Notes: generated by a model not told the origin, from the letters alone. A stretch of 7,469 bases of DNA from Sphingomonadaceae bacterium (GCA_947446935.1 CANFIV010000066.1:1-7469); one strand, 5' to 3'. Shown: positions 1 to 6,197, counted from the stretch's first letter. Numbers and translations are program-made.

Positions 1-1
1 G

Positions 2-631
2 GCAGCGCATTGCTGGGGCGGTATTGTCCTTCATGACGTCATCAACGACCGCTTTGCCCACAAGGCGATCGAAAAGGGCGCGGACGGATTGATCCCGGTC
101 GCGGCCGGTGCAGGCGGCCATGCCGGCGCGCTTTCGCCGTTCGCGCTGATGCAGGAAATCCGCACCTGGTTCGATGGCCTCGTCGCGCTGTCGGGTGCCA
201 TCGCGCATGGCCGCTCGATCCTCGCCGCGCAGGCTCTGGGCGCCGATTTCGCCTATATCGGTTCGGCCTGGATCGCGACCACGGAAGCCCGCGCAGCGGA
301 GGGTTACAAGCAGGGGATCGTCGAAGGCCGGGCCGACGACATCGTCTATTCGAACCTCTTCACCGGGGTACACGGCAATTATCTGCGCGGCTCGATCGTC
401 AAGGCCGGGCTCGATCCCGACAACCTGCCCGAAAGCAGCCCCGCAGCGATGAACTTCGGCTCGGGCGGCAACACCGAGGCCAAGGCCTGGAAGGACATCT
501 GGGGCTCGGGCCAGGGCATCGGCGCGGTTGAAAAGGTTGAAAGCGTAGCCGATCGCGTCGCGACCCTCACCGCGCAGTACCGCGAAGCTGCTAACGGACT
601 CGATACCGACAGCGCACCGTTCCGCGGTTAG
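2..631 (+). CDS. Nitronate monooxygenase (2-nitropropane dioxygenase family), 3' part
   Basis: Partial gene: the reading frame is open from the left edge (base 2) to TAG at 629-631, giving 209 residues; the N-terminal part lies outside the window. Family members are FMN-dependent TIM-barrel flavoenzymes that oxidise alkyl nitronates (such as propionate 3-nitronate) to the aldehyde or ketone plus nitrite, in the cytoplasm. Visible family marks are the AGAGGHAG segment near fragment residues 35-42, whose His lies in the region of the conserved active-site His, the SGAIAHGRS loop near 64-72, and ALGADFAYIGSAW near 78-90, which corresponds to the FMN-phosphate-binding part of the barrel. The C-terminal section includes FTGVHGNYLR. 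A TTG at 89 is an internal codon and not a start, because homologous sequence continues upstream of it. The gene ends 4 bases from the convergent AHH gene. Related enoyl reductases and IMP-dehydrogenase-like barrels are the alternatives, but the motifs favour nitronate monooxygenase. Family is confident; physiological substrate is unknown. Confidence 0.88.
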   Translation, partial: AAHCWGGIVLHDVINDRFAHKAIEKGADGLIPVAAGAGGHAGALSPFALMQEIRTWFDGLVALSGAIAHGRSILAAQALGADFAYIGSAWIATTEARAAEGYKQGIVEGRADDIVYSNLFTGVHGNYLRGSIVKAGLDPDNLPESSPAAMNFGSGGNTEAKAWKDIWGSGQGIGAVEKVESVADRVATLTAQYREAANGLDTDSAPFRG

Positions 632-635
632 AACC

Positions 636-1160
636 CTAAAGCTTGCTCTCCGTTCCCTGCCACAGCATCTCGGCCATGCGGTCGAGGTGACTGTAGTCAA
701 GTGCCGGATCGTGCCGGTTGAGCACGATCTCTTCGCCCTTGGGCGGGTTCAGCAGGCGTCGGCGCAGGGCACGCTGCAGCAGATCGAGCCGCATCAGCGC
801 CTCCATGCCCGCAAGCTCGGGATCATGGCAGCGTGCGCGGCTCCAGCGTATCTCGATCTGGCCGATCCGCTCGGTGACCATTTCCGAATACGTGGTGTGC
901 GGCCCGCGATGCAGCGGCAGACCGATCCGCATAGCGCCGTTTTCGGTCGCGGGAAGCAGCAGCCCATTGCGGCGGAAATCGTGGAAGCCGATCTGTTCCG
1001 GACTGAGCGAGACAATCATCCGGCTGAATGCGCGGCGGCCCAACATCGCGCGCGGCAGCAGATGGTGGCGCTGCAGACCCGGGTGATAGCCAAGCTTCCC
1101 CGGAACGTTGACCGAGCGAAACGGGATGTGAGCCCGCGTACAGGATCCGGCCTGGACCAT
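636..1160 (-). CDS. Stand-alone AHH-type (HNH/Endonuclease VII fold) nuclease domain protein
   Basis: A 174-residue protein from ATG at 1160 to TAG at 636-638; an in-frame stop at 1185-1187 with no other start codon in between fixes this start. The middle of the protein reads as an AHH nuclease of the HNH/Endo VII superfamily: LQRHHLLPRAML (residues 29-40, His pair 32-33), then DFRRNGLLLP (61-70, Asn65), then LPLHRGPHTTYSEMV (81-95, His84 and His88). These are the spaced His/Asn/His positions expected to hold the metal and cut nucleic acid. The C-terminal third (about 105-174) is charged and helical, with no motif I recognise. No signal peptide, membrane segment or toxin-delivery domain is visible, so it is probably cytoplasmic. 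In the family, AHH is best known as the C-terminal toxin domain of polymorphic toxins, while short stand-alone versions also occur in alphaproteobacteria. Target and role are unknown. It follows the DUF4261-like gene after a 66-base gap and may share its transcript. Confidence 0.72.
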   Translation of the reverse strand: MVQAGSCTRAHIPFRSVNVPGKLGYHPGLQRHHLLPRAMLGRRAFSRMIVSLSPEQIGFHDFRRNGLLLPATENGAMRIGLPLHRGPHTTYSEMVTERIGQIEIRWSRARCHDPELAGMEALMRLDLLQRALRRRLLNPPKGEEIVLNRHDPALDYSHLDRMAEMLWQGTESKL

Positions 1161-1226
1161 GCACGGAAAGATCGCGTGCGCGGCTTAACAGCGCGCTCGC
1201 AGGTGCCGTAAACCGAAAGCCTAAAC

Positions 1227-1961
1227 CTAGCGCAGGCGCGCGTTAAGCTTGGTTCGCCCGTCCGGCTCCAACCAGACCGCCCCCGCGCCCGAAAGCACCA
1301 CTTCGCGCGGGGTATCGACCCGGCCATGTGCGAAAAGCCAGTCAGTGAGCCGCACTGCAATCCGGCTTTCTTCCAAGCCCGGAGCACCATCTTTGGCCCA
1401 GAGGGTGAATTCCTGACCGATCAGGAAGTCCAGCCCTTCACTGGCCAGACCATGCTCAGTGCGCTCCAGCGCGGTGAGCGCAAGCGCTGGAAAGGGTCCG
1501 CCGGCAAGCCAGATACCCACCGCCTCGGCGAACCAAGCAGGGGTGACGGCAATGCGGGCGGGCCGCCAGATGATCGCCTCAAGTCCCTCAAGCTGGGTCA
1601 GCTGGCGCAAGATGGTCGCCGCGATGCGTAGCACCGGTGAAAGGTTTTCGGCGCCGGCCAGATGCGGCCCCACAAGGAAATGGACCGCCTCGCAGTTCGC
1701 CATAGTAAAGTCGGCCGGCAAGGCCACACGGTGGACGGCTTCGGGCGGGATGAGCGCTGCAGCCGGAGCGAGCCCGGCCAGATCGAACGTCAGCCCGTCA
1801 CGCAGCAACTCGGCAGCGCCCGGCTCCAACTGACCTGCGTTGACGAGCGAGAATGCATCGGTTTCGGCAGCAAGTGCGGCAATCCGTCCCACTGCTGGCC
1901 GGCCCTTCTCGCCGAACAGCAGCGCAGCGAGAGGCTCCCGCCCCACTGCACGCTCGATCAC
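1227..1961 (-). other. Alternative-start note: second GTG of the DUF4261-like gene
   Basis: The DUF4261-like gene begins with two consecutive GTG codons (1964-1962 and 1961-1959). The first is preferred because its spacing from the AGGGAG ribosome-binding site is 8 bases, but initiation at the second would change the protein by only one residue. Confidence 0.3.
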
Positions 1962-1964
1962 CAC
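1227..1964 (-). CDS. Hypothetical protein, DUF4261-like
   Basis: A 245-residue protein of unknown function starting at GTG (1964), chosen because an AGGGAG ribosome-binding site lies 8 bases upstream and an in-frame stop at 1992-1994 closes the frame above it. No signal peptide or membrane helix is visible; the protein is Ala/Leu-rich and probably soluble. The middle to C-terminal part recalls the DUF4261 layout: a segment around CEAVHFLVG (residues 91-99), a helix ending in GLEAIIWRPARI (127-138), then TPAWFAEAV (141-149), and near residues 174-190 a SEGLDFLIGQEFTLWA stretch matching the family's 'T-x-GL-x-x-FG-x-x-E' type motif. This resemblance is pattern memory, not a search result. The C-terminal tail (200-245) contains an LTDWLFAHGR segment. 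It sits 110 bases after the flavodoxin-like gene and 66 bases before the AHH nuclease gene on the same strand, so joint expression is possible. Its being a partner of the nuclease is only a hypothesis. Confidence 0.7.
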   Translation of the reverse strand: MVIERAVGREPLAALLFGEKGRPAVGRIAALAAETDAFSLVNAGQLEPGAAELLRDGLTFDLAGLAPAAALIPPEAVHRVALPADFTMANCEAVHFLVGPHLAGAENLSPVLRIAATILRQLTQLEGLEAIIWRPARIAVTPAWFAEAVGIWLAGGPFPALALTALERTEHGLASEGLDFLIGQEFTLWAKDGAPGLEESRIAVRLTDWLFAHGRVDTPREVVLSGAGAVWLEPDGRTKLNARLR

Positions 1965-1972
1965 CTGATACG

Positions 1973-1978
1973 CTCCCT
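1973..1978 (-). promoter_or_regulatory. Ribosome-binding site AGGGAG of the DUF4261-like gene
   Basis: Read on the minus strand, AGGGAG ends 8 bases before the GTG at 1964. It supports a non-ATG start there, since no ATG exists between the upstream in-frame stop and this codon. Confidence 0.6.
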
Positions 1979-2074
1979 GTCTGCCGGCTAGTTAGTGACA
2001 CCAATGTCGATATGGCGTCGAGCCCTGTGTTTCCGATCTGGAGGAAAATAGGACAAGCCACAAAAGGCAGAACG

Positions 2075-2578
2075 TTAGAATGCGCCCATCGTTAAACCTG
2101 CCGCCATGGATTGGCCCAAATCGCGGCACTTTTGCAGTGAAACCAAATCCATGATCTTGGGTGCCAAAATCTCCTCGGGCGACTGTGCGCCGAGATTTAC
2201 AATCAGCCCTTCCGCGATTCGCCGCAAACGCCAACCCGTCACAATCCGGTCCAGCTGCCGCTCGGCACCCGATCCGTCCGATCCTGCTGCGATGAGTGTG
2301 GCATAGGCGCGGCCCTCGATCTGCCCGAGCAGCGGATAATAGCAGCGATCGAAGAACTCCTTCATCGCTCCGCTCATCGTGCCAAGGTTTTCCGGGCAGG
2401 CGAACACATAGCCGCAAGCAGAGAGGAGGTCTTCCGGCATGGCCTCCCCCGCGGGCAACAGCCGCGCGGCCCCTTCGGTAAGAGCGCCCTCGAGAGTTGC
2501 CTCGGCCAAGGCTCGCGCCGCGCCTGTCCGGCTGTGCCAGATAATCAGCAGCATGGGGACTTCAGCAGCCATCTCCAT
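2075..2578 (-). CDS. Flavodoxin-like NAD(P)H-dependent oxidoreductase
   Basis: Encodes 167 residues from ATG at 2578 to TAA at 2075-2077. The fold is read from an N-terminal hydrophobic strand followed by WHSRTGAARALAEA (residues 14-27), the Ser/Thr-rich FMN-phosphate loop of flavodoxins. Next come YVFACPENLGTMSGAMKEFFDR (57-78), the second FMN-contact loop and helix with the FDR ending usual in this family, and AYATLIAAGSDGSGAERQL (91-109) as the third loop region. Such proteins bind FMN and shuttle electrons or reduce quinones; the substrate is unknown. The frame stays open upstream to 2701, but that extension lies inside the neighbouring gene and reads as its shadow. Start candidates are ATG at 2578 (a GGAA lies 4 bases upstream), 2572 and 2554. 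I prefer 2578, which overlaps the upstream gene by 17 bases and suggests translational coupling; 2554 would avoid the overlap but has no clear ribosome-binding site. Confidence 0.82.
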   Translation of the reverse strand: MEMAAEVPMLLIIWHSRTGAARALAEATLEGALTEGAARLLPAGEAMPEDLLSACGYVFACPENLGTMSGAMKEFFDRCYYPLLGQIEGRAYATLIAAGSDGSGAERQLDRIVTGWRLRRIAEGLIVNLGAQSPEEILAPKIMDLVSLQKCRDLGQSMAAGLTMGAF

Positions 2579-3869
2579 TGTTTCCAGAGCCGCCTGCCGC
2601 ACCGCCAATCGCGCCGCCGATGGCTCCGCCGAGCATTCCGCCGAGGCCGCCCAAGCCCCGCTTCTTGGGCTTGGGCTGGCATTGCTGCTGCTGTGCATCA
2701 CCCTGTCGCCGACTATTGCCGCCCGCTTCCTGGCCGTCCATCCCGGGCATACCGACCAGGAACCCGTTCATCGAGCGGTGCCGGATCTGTGCGGTCCATT
2801 CCGGCTTCCACGGCGCTTTGGGGTTGGCCGGGCGCGGCGGATAGACGAAGTCTTCTTCCGGCCCATAAGCATAGAGCGTCGCCATCTCGAATTCCGGCGC
2901 GGCGGCCTTGACCTCCGCCGGGATCATGCAGGTCGTCGTGGCCGGCGCCAGAACGGTGCGCGCCGCCACCAGCCGCGCGACCGTCCTGGGCGAAAGCCAA
3001 TCCGAAAGACCGCCGCCGAATTCGCGCGTCTGGCTTGACGACCACCAGACAATATCACCCATCCCGCCGCCCGGGGCGGACTTCCCGCCAAACAGCGAGG
3101 CATGGTAGCCGGTCGCGTCGGTCAGCGGGTTCCACCGCAGCAGCGTCGCCCCGCTCGGCTGCGGGAACGTGGTGGGGCGCAGTGCCCCCATAAAATCATG
3201 CGTCAGCGTGAAGTTCATTTCGGGGCTATAGTTGCCCGCAACACGGTGCGCGCCGAGCAGCGAGCTGTCGGTCTTGATCGACTTGCCATCATCGTTGGGC
3301 CAGGAACCATACGTCCTGCTGTTGCCCGGGCTTACCGAGCGCTCCATCGGCACCGAGCTCGTCCACAGGCCCGGCGGCATCTGGCCGGCCGCGATCTTGG
3401 AAAAGTCGATCACCACAGGCTGACCAGCGGGCGCATGCTCGCCGCAGCCCCAAAAGATCAGGATGCGCCCCTTGGGACGCTGGAAGTTGCGCTTCTCGGG
3501 CGGTTCGACGGGGCCTTGCGGCGTGTTGGTCTTGACCGGGCTCTTGAGCGGAACCGACACGCCAAGCTTGGCCCCGGCGGGCATGAAATGGTCCGCCTTT
3601 GGTGGCCCGCCGTCAGGCATCCTGCTGCTGCCAAGTTCCAGCCACAGCTCGTGCTGCGGCCCATTGCCCTTGCCGCCGAACGCCATGCCGAGCGCGGCGC
3701 CCATGCCGCCACCCTTCATGCCGGCCATGCCTGCCATCATGCCGGCGCTCGTGCCGGCGCGCATTTCATAGCGCGCGATGGGTGCGGCGGTCTGCGCCAC
3801 GCTCAAACCGGCGATGACAGCACTCGCGGCACCGGCAAGCGCGATAAGACGAACGGTTGTCTTGGTCAT
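2562..3869 (-). CDS. Secreted hypothetical protein, Gly/Met-rich N-region and C-terminal glycine zipper
   Basis: A 435-residue protein that I cannot assign to a named family. I start it at ATG 3869 because a typical signal peptide begins there (MTKTTVRL, then a hydrophobic Ala-rich core to about residue 25, ending near SVAQTA) and an AGAGGGA site lies 9 bases upstream. A GTG at 3911 would add 14 residues that spoil the signal peptide. After export, residues 39-70 are rich in Gly and Met with GxxxG spacing (AGMMAGMAGMKGGGMG). The central part has RILIFWGCGEHAPAG (135-149) and ATLLRWNPLTDATGYH (241-256), the latter like a fibronectin-type or bacterial Ig-like strand pair. DIVWWSSSQ follows near 272-280. 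The end carries QQQQCQPKPKKR (393-404) and then a glycine zipper, LGGMLGGAIGGAIGGAAGG (409-427), with a final Cys. Likely envelope-located: periplasmic, or attached to or inserted in a membrane through the zipper. The last 17 bases overlap the flavodoxin gene. Confidence 0.75.
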   Translation of the reverse strand: MTKTTVRLIALAGAASAVIAGLSVAQTAAPIARYEMRAGTSAGMMAGMAGMKGGGMGAALGMAFGGKGNGPQHELWLELGSSRMPDGGPPKADHFMPAGAKLGVSVPLKSPVKTNTPQGPVEPPEKRNFQRPKGRILIFWGCGEHAPAGQPVVIDFSKIAAGQMPPGLWTSSVPMERSVSPGNSRTYGSWPNDDGKSIKTDSSLLGAHRVAGNYSPEMNFTLTHDFMGALRPTTFPQPSGATLLRWNPLTDATGYHASLFGGKSAPGGGMGDIVWWSSSQTREFGGGLSDWLSPRTVARLVAARTVLAPATTTCMIPAEVKAAAPEFEMATLYAYGPEEDFVYPPRPANPKAPWKPEWTAQIRHRSMNGFLVGMPGMDGQEAGGNSRRQGDAQQQQCQPKPKKRGLGGLGGMLGGAIGGAIGGAAGGSGNNGDGC

Positions 3870-3878
3870 CAGCTCAAA

Positions 3879-3885
3879 TCCCTCT
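3879..3885 (-). promoter_or_regulatory. Ribosome-binding site AGAGGGA that sets the start of the secreted protein
   Basis: On the minus strand AGAGGGA ends 9 bases before the ATG at 3869. It favours that codon over the upstream GTG at 3911, which lacks a comparable site and would put 14 residues before the signal peptide. Confidence 0.6.
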
Positions 3886-3976
3886 GTTAGGCCGTGACTC
3901 GGCCCTTCCACGATCGCGCGCCCAAATTTTTCTTTGGATCAAGCGACCATATCCGCAGGCATCCTGTCAATCGCGC

Positions 3977-4001
3977 TGCGCCAAAGCGGTGATCTGGCGC
4001 A
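3977..4001. promoter_or_regulatory. Candidate operator: 7-bp perfect dyad in the divergent intergenic region
   Basis: TGCGCCA (3977-3983) and TGGCGCA (3995-4001) form a perfect inverted repeat with an 11-base centre. It lies between the divergent secreted-protein gene and recJ, next to a TATAGT hexamer on the minus strand (4008-4003). Such a dyad could bind a dimeric regulator or fold into an RNA hairpin. A run of six T (4015-4020) comes 13 bases later, too far for a normal intrinsic terminator. No other copy of the dyad was seen in the window. Confidence 0.35.
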
Positions 4002-4002
4002 T

Positions 4003-4031
4003 ACTATAGGCAGCTTTTTTGCGGCTCTACA
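4003..4031 (-). promoter_or_regulatory. Candidate promoter for the minus-strand gene block
   Basis: On the minus strand, TATAGT (4008-4003) matches the sigma-70 -10 consensus in five of six positions. A poor -35, TGTAGA (4031-4026), stands 17 bases upstream. Transcription would begin near 3996, inside the dyad, leaving a leader of about 125 bases before the ATG at 3869. The weak -35 makes this tentative. A lone TTGACA at 3970-3965 on the same strand has no -10 at proper distance. Confidence 0.28.
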
Positions 4032-4075
4032 CCCGGGCCCTTCCCCGCACCGCGCCGATGGTCTAGCCCCGGGCC

Positions 4076-5860
4076 ATGATCCCCGTCACCGCCATTACCC
4101 AATCGCTATCGGGCCTCGCTTGGCGTTGGCGCGGGGGCAATATGGATCTTGGCCATGGTAACGCCAGTGCGCTTGGCGGCCTCGACGATCTGGTTGACCA
4201 GCTGCTTCTCTCACGCGGTGTTGAGCGCACCGACCTAGAGCGCCATCGCCGCCCCACCCTGCGCGATTTCCTGCCCGATCCTTCGATCTTCCGCGATATG
4301 GATAACGCCGCCGCGAGGCTGGCCGATGCCGTAACCGGGGGTGAGGCGATCACCGTCTATGGCGATTACGATGTGGACGGGGCGACCAGCGCCGCGCTGC
4401 TGATCCGCTTCCTGCGCGGCCTTGGCGTCTCGGCCCGGCCCTATATCCCCGACCGCCTGCTCGAAGGCTATGGCCCTTCGGCGGAAGCGCTGGTGCGGCT
4501 GGCCCGCGAGGGTGCCCAGCTCATCGTGACAGTCGATTGCGGAGCCATGGCCTATGAGGCGCTGGGGGCCGCGAAGGCAGAAGGCGTCGATGTGATCGTA
4601 GTCGATCACCACAAGTGCGCGGAGGAGCTCCCGCCCGCAACCGCGCTGGTCAACCCCAATCGGCTCGACGAATCCGACGAAGCGGCATCCCATGGCCATA
4701 TGGCCGCAGTAGGCGTGGCCTTTCTGCTCGCGGTCGCCACTCTGCGCACCTTGCGCGAGCGGGGCTTCTTCGCAAGCCGCCGCGCGCCTGACCTGATGGC
4801 ACTGCTCGATCTGGTCGCGCTGGGCACGGTGGCGGATGTCGCGCAGATTCGCGGGCTCAATCGCGCCTATGTGGCGCAAGGCCTCAAGATCATGGCGCGG
4901 CGCGAGAACGTGGGGCTCGCCGCGCTGATCGATGCCAGCCGCCTGAAGCGCGCGCCCACGTGCAGCGATCTCGGCTTCGCACTTGGCCCGCGCATCAATG
5001 CGGCCGGGCGGATCGGCGATTCGGGCCTTGGCGTGCGCCTGCTTACAACCGAAGACGCCGAGGAAGCCCGAACCATCGCCGCGCAGCTTTCAGAGCTCAA
5101 CGACGAGCGCCGCGCCATCGAGCAAGCTGTGCAGGAAGCCGCCGAGGCCCAAGTCGATGCGCAGCACAATCGCAGCGTGGTGGTCGTTCATGGTTCAGGC
5201 TGGCACCCGGGAGTGATCGGCATCGTGGCCGGGCGCATCAAGGAAAAGACCGGCAAGCCGACCCTCGTGATCGCCGAAGACGGTGACGCGGATGGGAACG
5301 GCAAAGGGTCCGGTCGCTCGATCGCCGGGGTCGATCTCGGCGCCGCGATCATTGCCGCACGCGCCGCTGGCCTGCTGATTGCGGGCGGCGGGCACGCCAT
5401 GGCCTGCGGCCTTACCGTCGCGCCCGATCAGCTCTCGCGCCTCACCGATTGGCTGGAGGAGCGCCTTGCGCGCGAAGTGGCCAACGCGCGGCGCGGACAG
5501 GCGCTGCTGCTCGATCTCTCACTGGCACCGGGAGGGCTGACCCCCGATCTTGTCGAGAAGCTCGAAGGCGCGGGTCCGTTTGGCATCGGCTGGCCCGGTC
5601 CGCGCATCGCGGTGGGCCCGGTGCGGCTGATCAAGTGCGATCTGGTGGGGGCAGATCACGTTCGCATGGTGGCAGGCGGGCAGGACGGGCGCTCTTTCAA
5701 GGCCATGGCCTTCCGCGCCGCCGAGACGGAGATGGGCCAAGCGCTACTTCACGCATCGCGCGGGCGGCAACTTTGGCTGGCCGGACGCGCCAAGATCGAC
5801 GACTGGGGCAGCCGCCCCGCGGCCGAACTCCATGTGGAGGATGCGGCCTTCGCCGACTGA
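4076..5860 (+). CDS. recJ: Single-stranded-DNA-specific 5'-3' exonuclease RecJ
   Basis: A complete 594-residue RecJ, close to the usual length (about 570-600). RecJ degrades single-stranded DNA 5' to 3' with Mn2+ or Mg2+ in the RecF recombination pathway, mismatch repair and base excision repair, in the cytoplasm. The DHH-family catalytic motifs are all present: YGDYDVDG (95-102, Asp97, 99 and 101), VDCG (153-156), VVDHH (175-179, the DHH triad) and GTVADV (250-255). RINAAGRIG (307-315), WHPGVIGIVAGRIKE (376-390) and the DHHA1 segment SGRSI...GGGHAMACG (412-445) follow, then the C-terminal OB-like domain with PFGIGWPGP (501-509). The ATG at 4076 is chosen because an in-frame TAG stands at 4064-4066 and the N-terminus (SLSGLAWRWR, 10-19) fits alphaproteobacterial RecJ. 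No Shine-Dalgarno sequence is visible; the ATG directly follows CCCGGGCC. It is divergent from the secreted-protein gene and followed after 46 bases by the tRNA-Glu promoter. Confidence 0.97.
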   Translation: MIPVTAITQSLSGLAWRWRGGNMDLGHGNASALGGLDDLVDQLLLSRGVERTDLERHRRPTLRDFLPDPSIFRDMDNAAARLADAVTGGEAITVYGDYDVDGATSAALLIRFLRGLGVSARPYIPDRLLEGYGPSAEALVRLAREGAQLIVTVDCGAMAYEALGAAKAEGVDVIVVDHHKCAEELPPATALVNPNRLDESDEAASHGHMAAVGVAFLLAVATLRTLRERGFFASRRAPDLMALLDLVALGTVADVAQIRGLNRAYVAQGLKIMARRENVGLAALIDASRLKRAPTCSDLGFALGPRINAAGRIGDSGLGVRLLTTEDAEEARTIAAQLSELNDERRAIEQAVQEAAEAQVDAQHNRSVVVVHGSGWHPGVIGIVAGRIKEKTGKPTLVIAEDGDADGNGKGSGRSIAGVDLGAAIIAARAAGLLIAGGGHAMACGLTVAPDQLSRLTDWLEERLAREVANARRGQALLLDLSLAPGGLTPDLVEKLEGAGPFGIGWPGPRIAVGPVRLIKCDLVGADHVRMVAGGQDGRSFKAMAFRAAETEMGQALLHASRGRQLWLAGRAKIDDWGSRPAAELHVEDAAFAD

Positions 5861-5906
5861 AGCCTGCCCCTTGGGACAAGGATCGCCAGCTCAGGCTGCG
5901 AGGGGG

Positions 5907-5935
5907 TTGACCTTAAAGCCGCACCGCCCTAGAGG
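5907..5935 (+). promoter_or_regulatory. Promoter of the tRNA-Glu pair
   Basis: A -35 TTGACC (5907-5912) and a -10 TAGAGG (5930-5935) are separated by exactly 17 bases. Transcription should start near 5942, some 23 bases before the first tRNA. The stretch between the -10 and the expected start is almost pure G/C (CGCGGG), the kind of discriminator found in stable-RNA promoters under stringent control; that regulation is inferred from known promoters and not shown here. Confidence 0.6.
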
Positions 5936-5964
5936 CGCGGGCCTGCCACGTGGCCCTTGCCAGT

Positions 5965-6039
5965 GGCCCCTTCGTCTAGCGGTTAGGACGCGGCCCTTTC
6001 ACGGCTGAAACACGGGTTCGATTCCCGTAGGGGTCACCA
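5965..6039 (+). tRNA. tRNA-Glu (anticodon UUC)
   Basis: The cloverleaf can be folded by hand. Acceptor GGCCCCT (5965-5971) pairs with AGGGGTC (6029-6035), including one G-U. A short D stem GTC/GAC encloses TAGCGGTTAG. Anticodon stem CGGCC/GGCTG encloses loop CTTTCAC with anticodon TTC at 5998-6000. T stem ACGGG/CCCGT encloses TTCGATT. Discriminator A (6036) is followed by an encoded CCA (6037-6039). It decodes GAA and, by wobble, GAG. It lies behind the promoter at 5907-5935 and 57 bases before a near-identical second copy. Confidence 0.97.
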
Positions 6040-6096
6040 TCAGGTCACGGTTGCAGGCCGGCTTGTCGGCAAAGCGCATGCCATAGGCCTTCCAGC

Positions 6097-6171
6097 GGCC
6101 CCTTCGTCTAGCGGTTAGGACGCGGCCCTCTCACGGCTGAAACACGGGTTCGATTCCCGTAGGGGTCACCA
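6097..6171 (+). tRNA. tRNA-Glu (anticodon CUC)
   Basis: Identical to the tRNA at 5965-6039 over all 75 positions except one: the wobble base of the anticodon is C (6130), giving CTC at 6130-6132, which reads only GAG. Acceptor, D, anticodon and T stems and the encoded CCA are the same. No convincing promoter lies in the 57-base spacer, so it is probably processed from one transcript with the first tRNA. An 8-bp palindrome, GACCGGTC, directly follows (6172-6179), but no T-run terminator is seen, so read-through into the next gene is possible. Confidence 0.97.
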
Positions 6172-6197
6172 GACCGGTCGCATGGCCCACTATTCCT

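Noticed and set aside
687..1211. A 174-codon plus-strand frame lying opposite the AHH gene.
   Set aside because: It is the mirror frame of a GC-rich gene, with no recognisable motif and no ribosome-binding site; the minus-strand frame carries the ordered AHH His/Asn positions.
2579..2701. Upstream extension of the flavodoxin frame to an ATG at 2701.
   Set aside because: The 41 extra residues lie wholly within the secreted-protein gene in another frame, are Ser/Ala-rich, and precede the first strand of the flavodoxin fold without homology.
3102..3890. A 262-codon plus-strand frame opposite the secreted-protein gene.
   Set aside because: Arg/His/Ala-rich composition typical of antisense frames in GC-rich DNA; the opposite strand has a signal peptide, a ribosome-binding site and coherent domains.
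3870..3911. GTG at 3911 as the start of the secreted protein.
   Set aside because: It would add 14 polar residues before a normal signal peptide, while the ATG at 3869 has a proper ribosome-binding site.
3922..3937. Inverted repeat CCAAA-N6-TTTGG in the leader of the secreted-protein gene.
   Set aside because: Five A/T-rich pairs are too weak and too likely by chance to be called an operator or thermometer.
4235..4879. A 214-codon minus-strand frame inside recJ.
   Set aside because: recJ is beyond doubt on the plus strand, with all catalytic motifs in this stretch.
5861..5897. Possible recJ terminator (CCTTG-GGA-CAAGG at 5869-5881, with AGCCTG/CAGGCT outside it).
   Set aside because: The stem is only 5 bp, the outer arms have a long gap, and no T-run follows.
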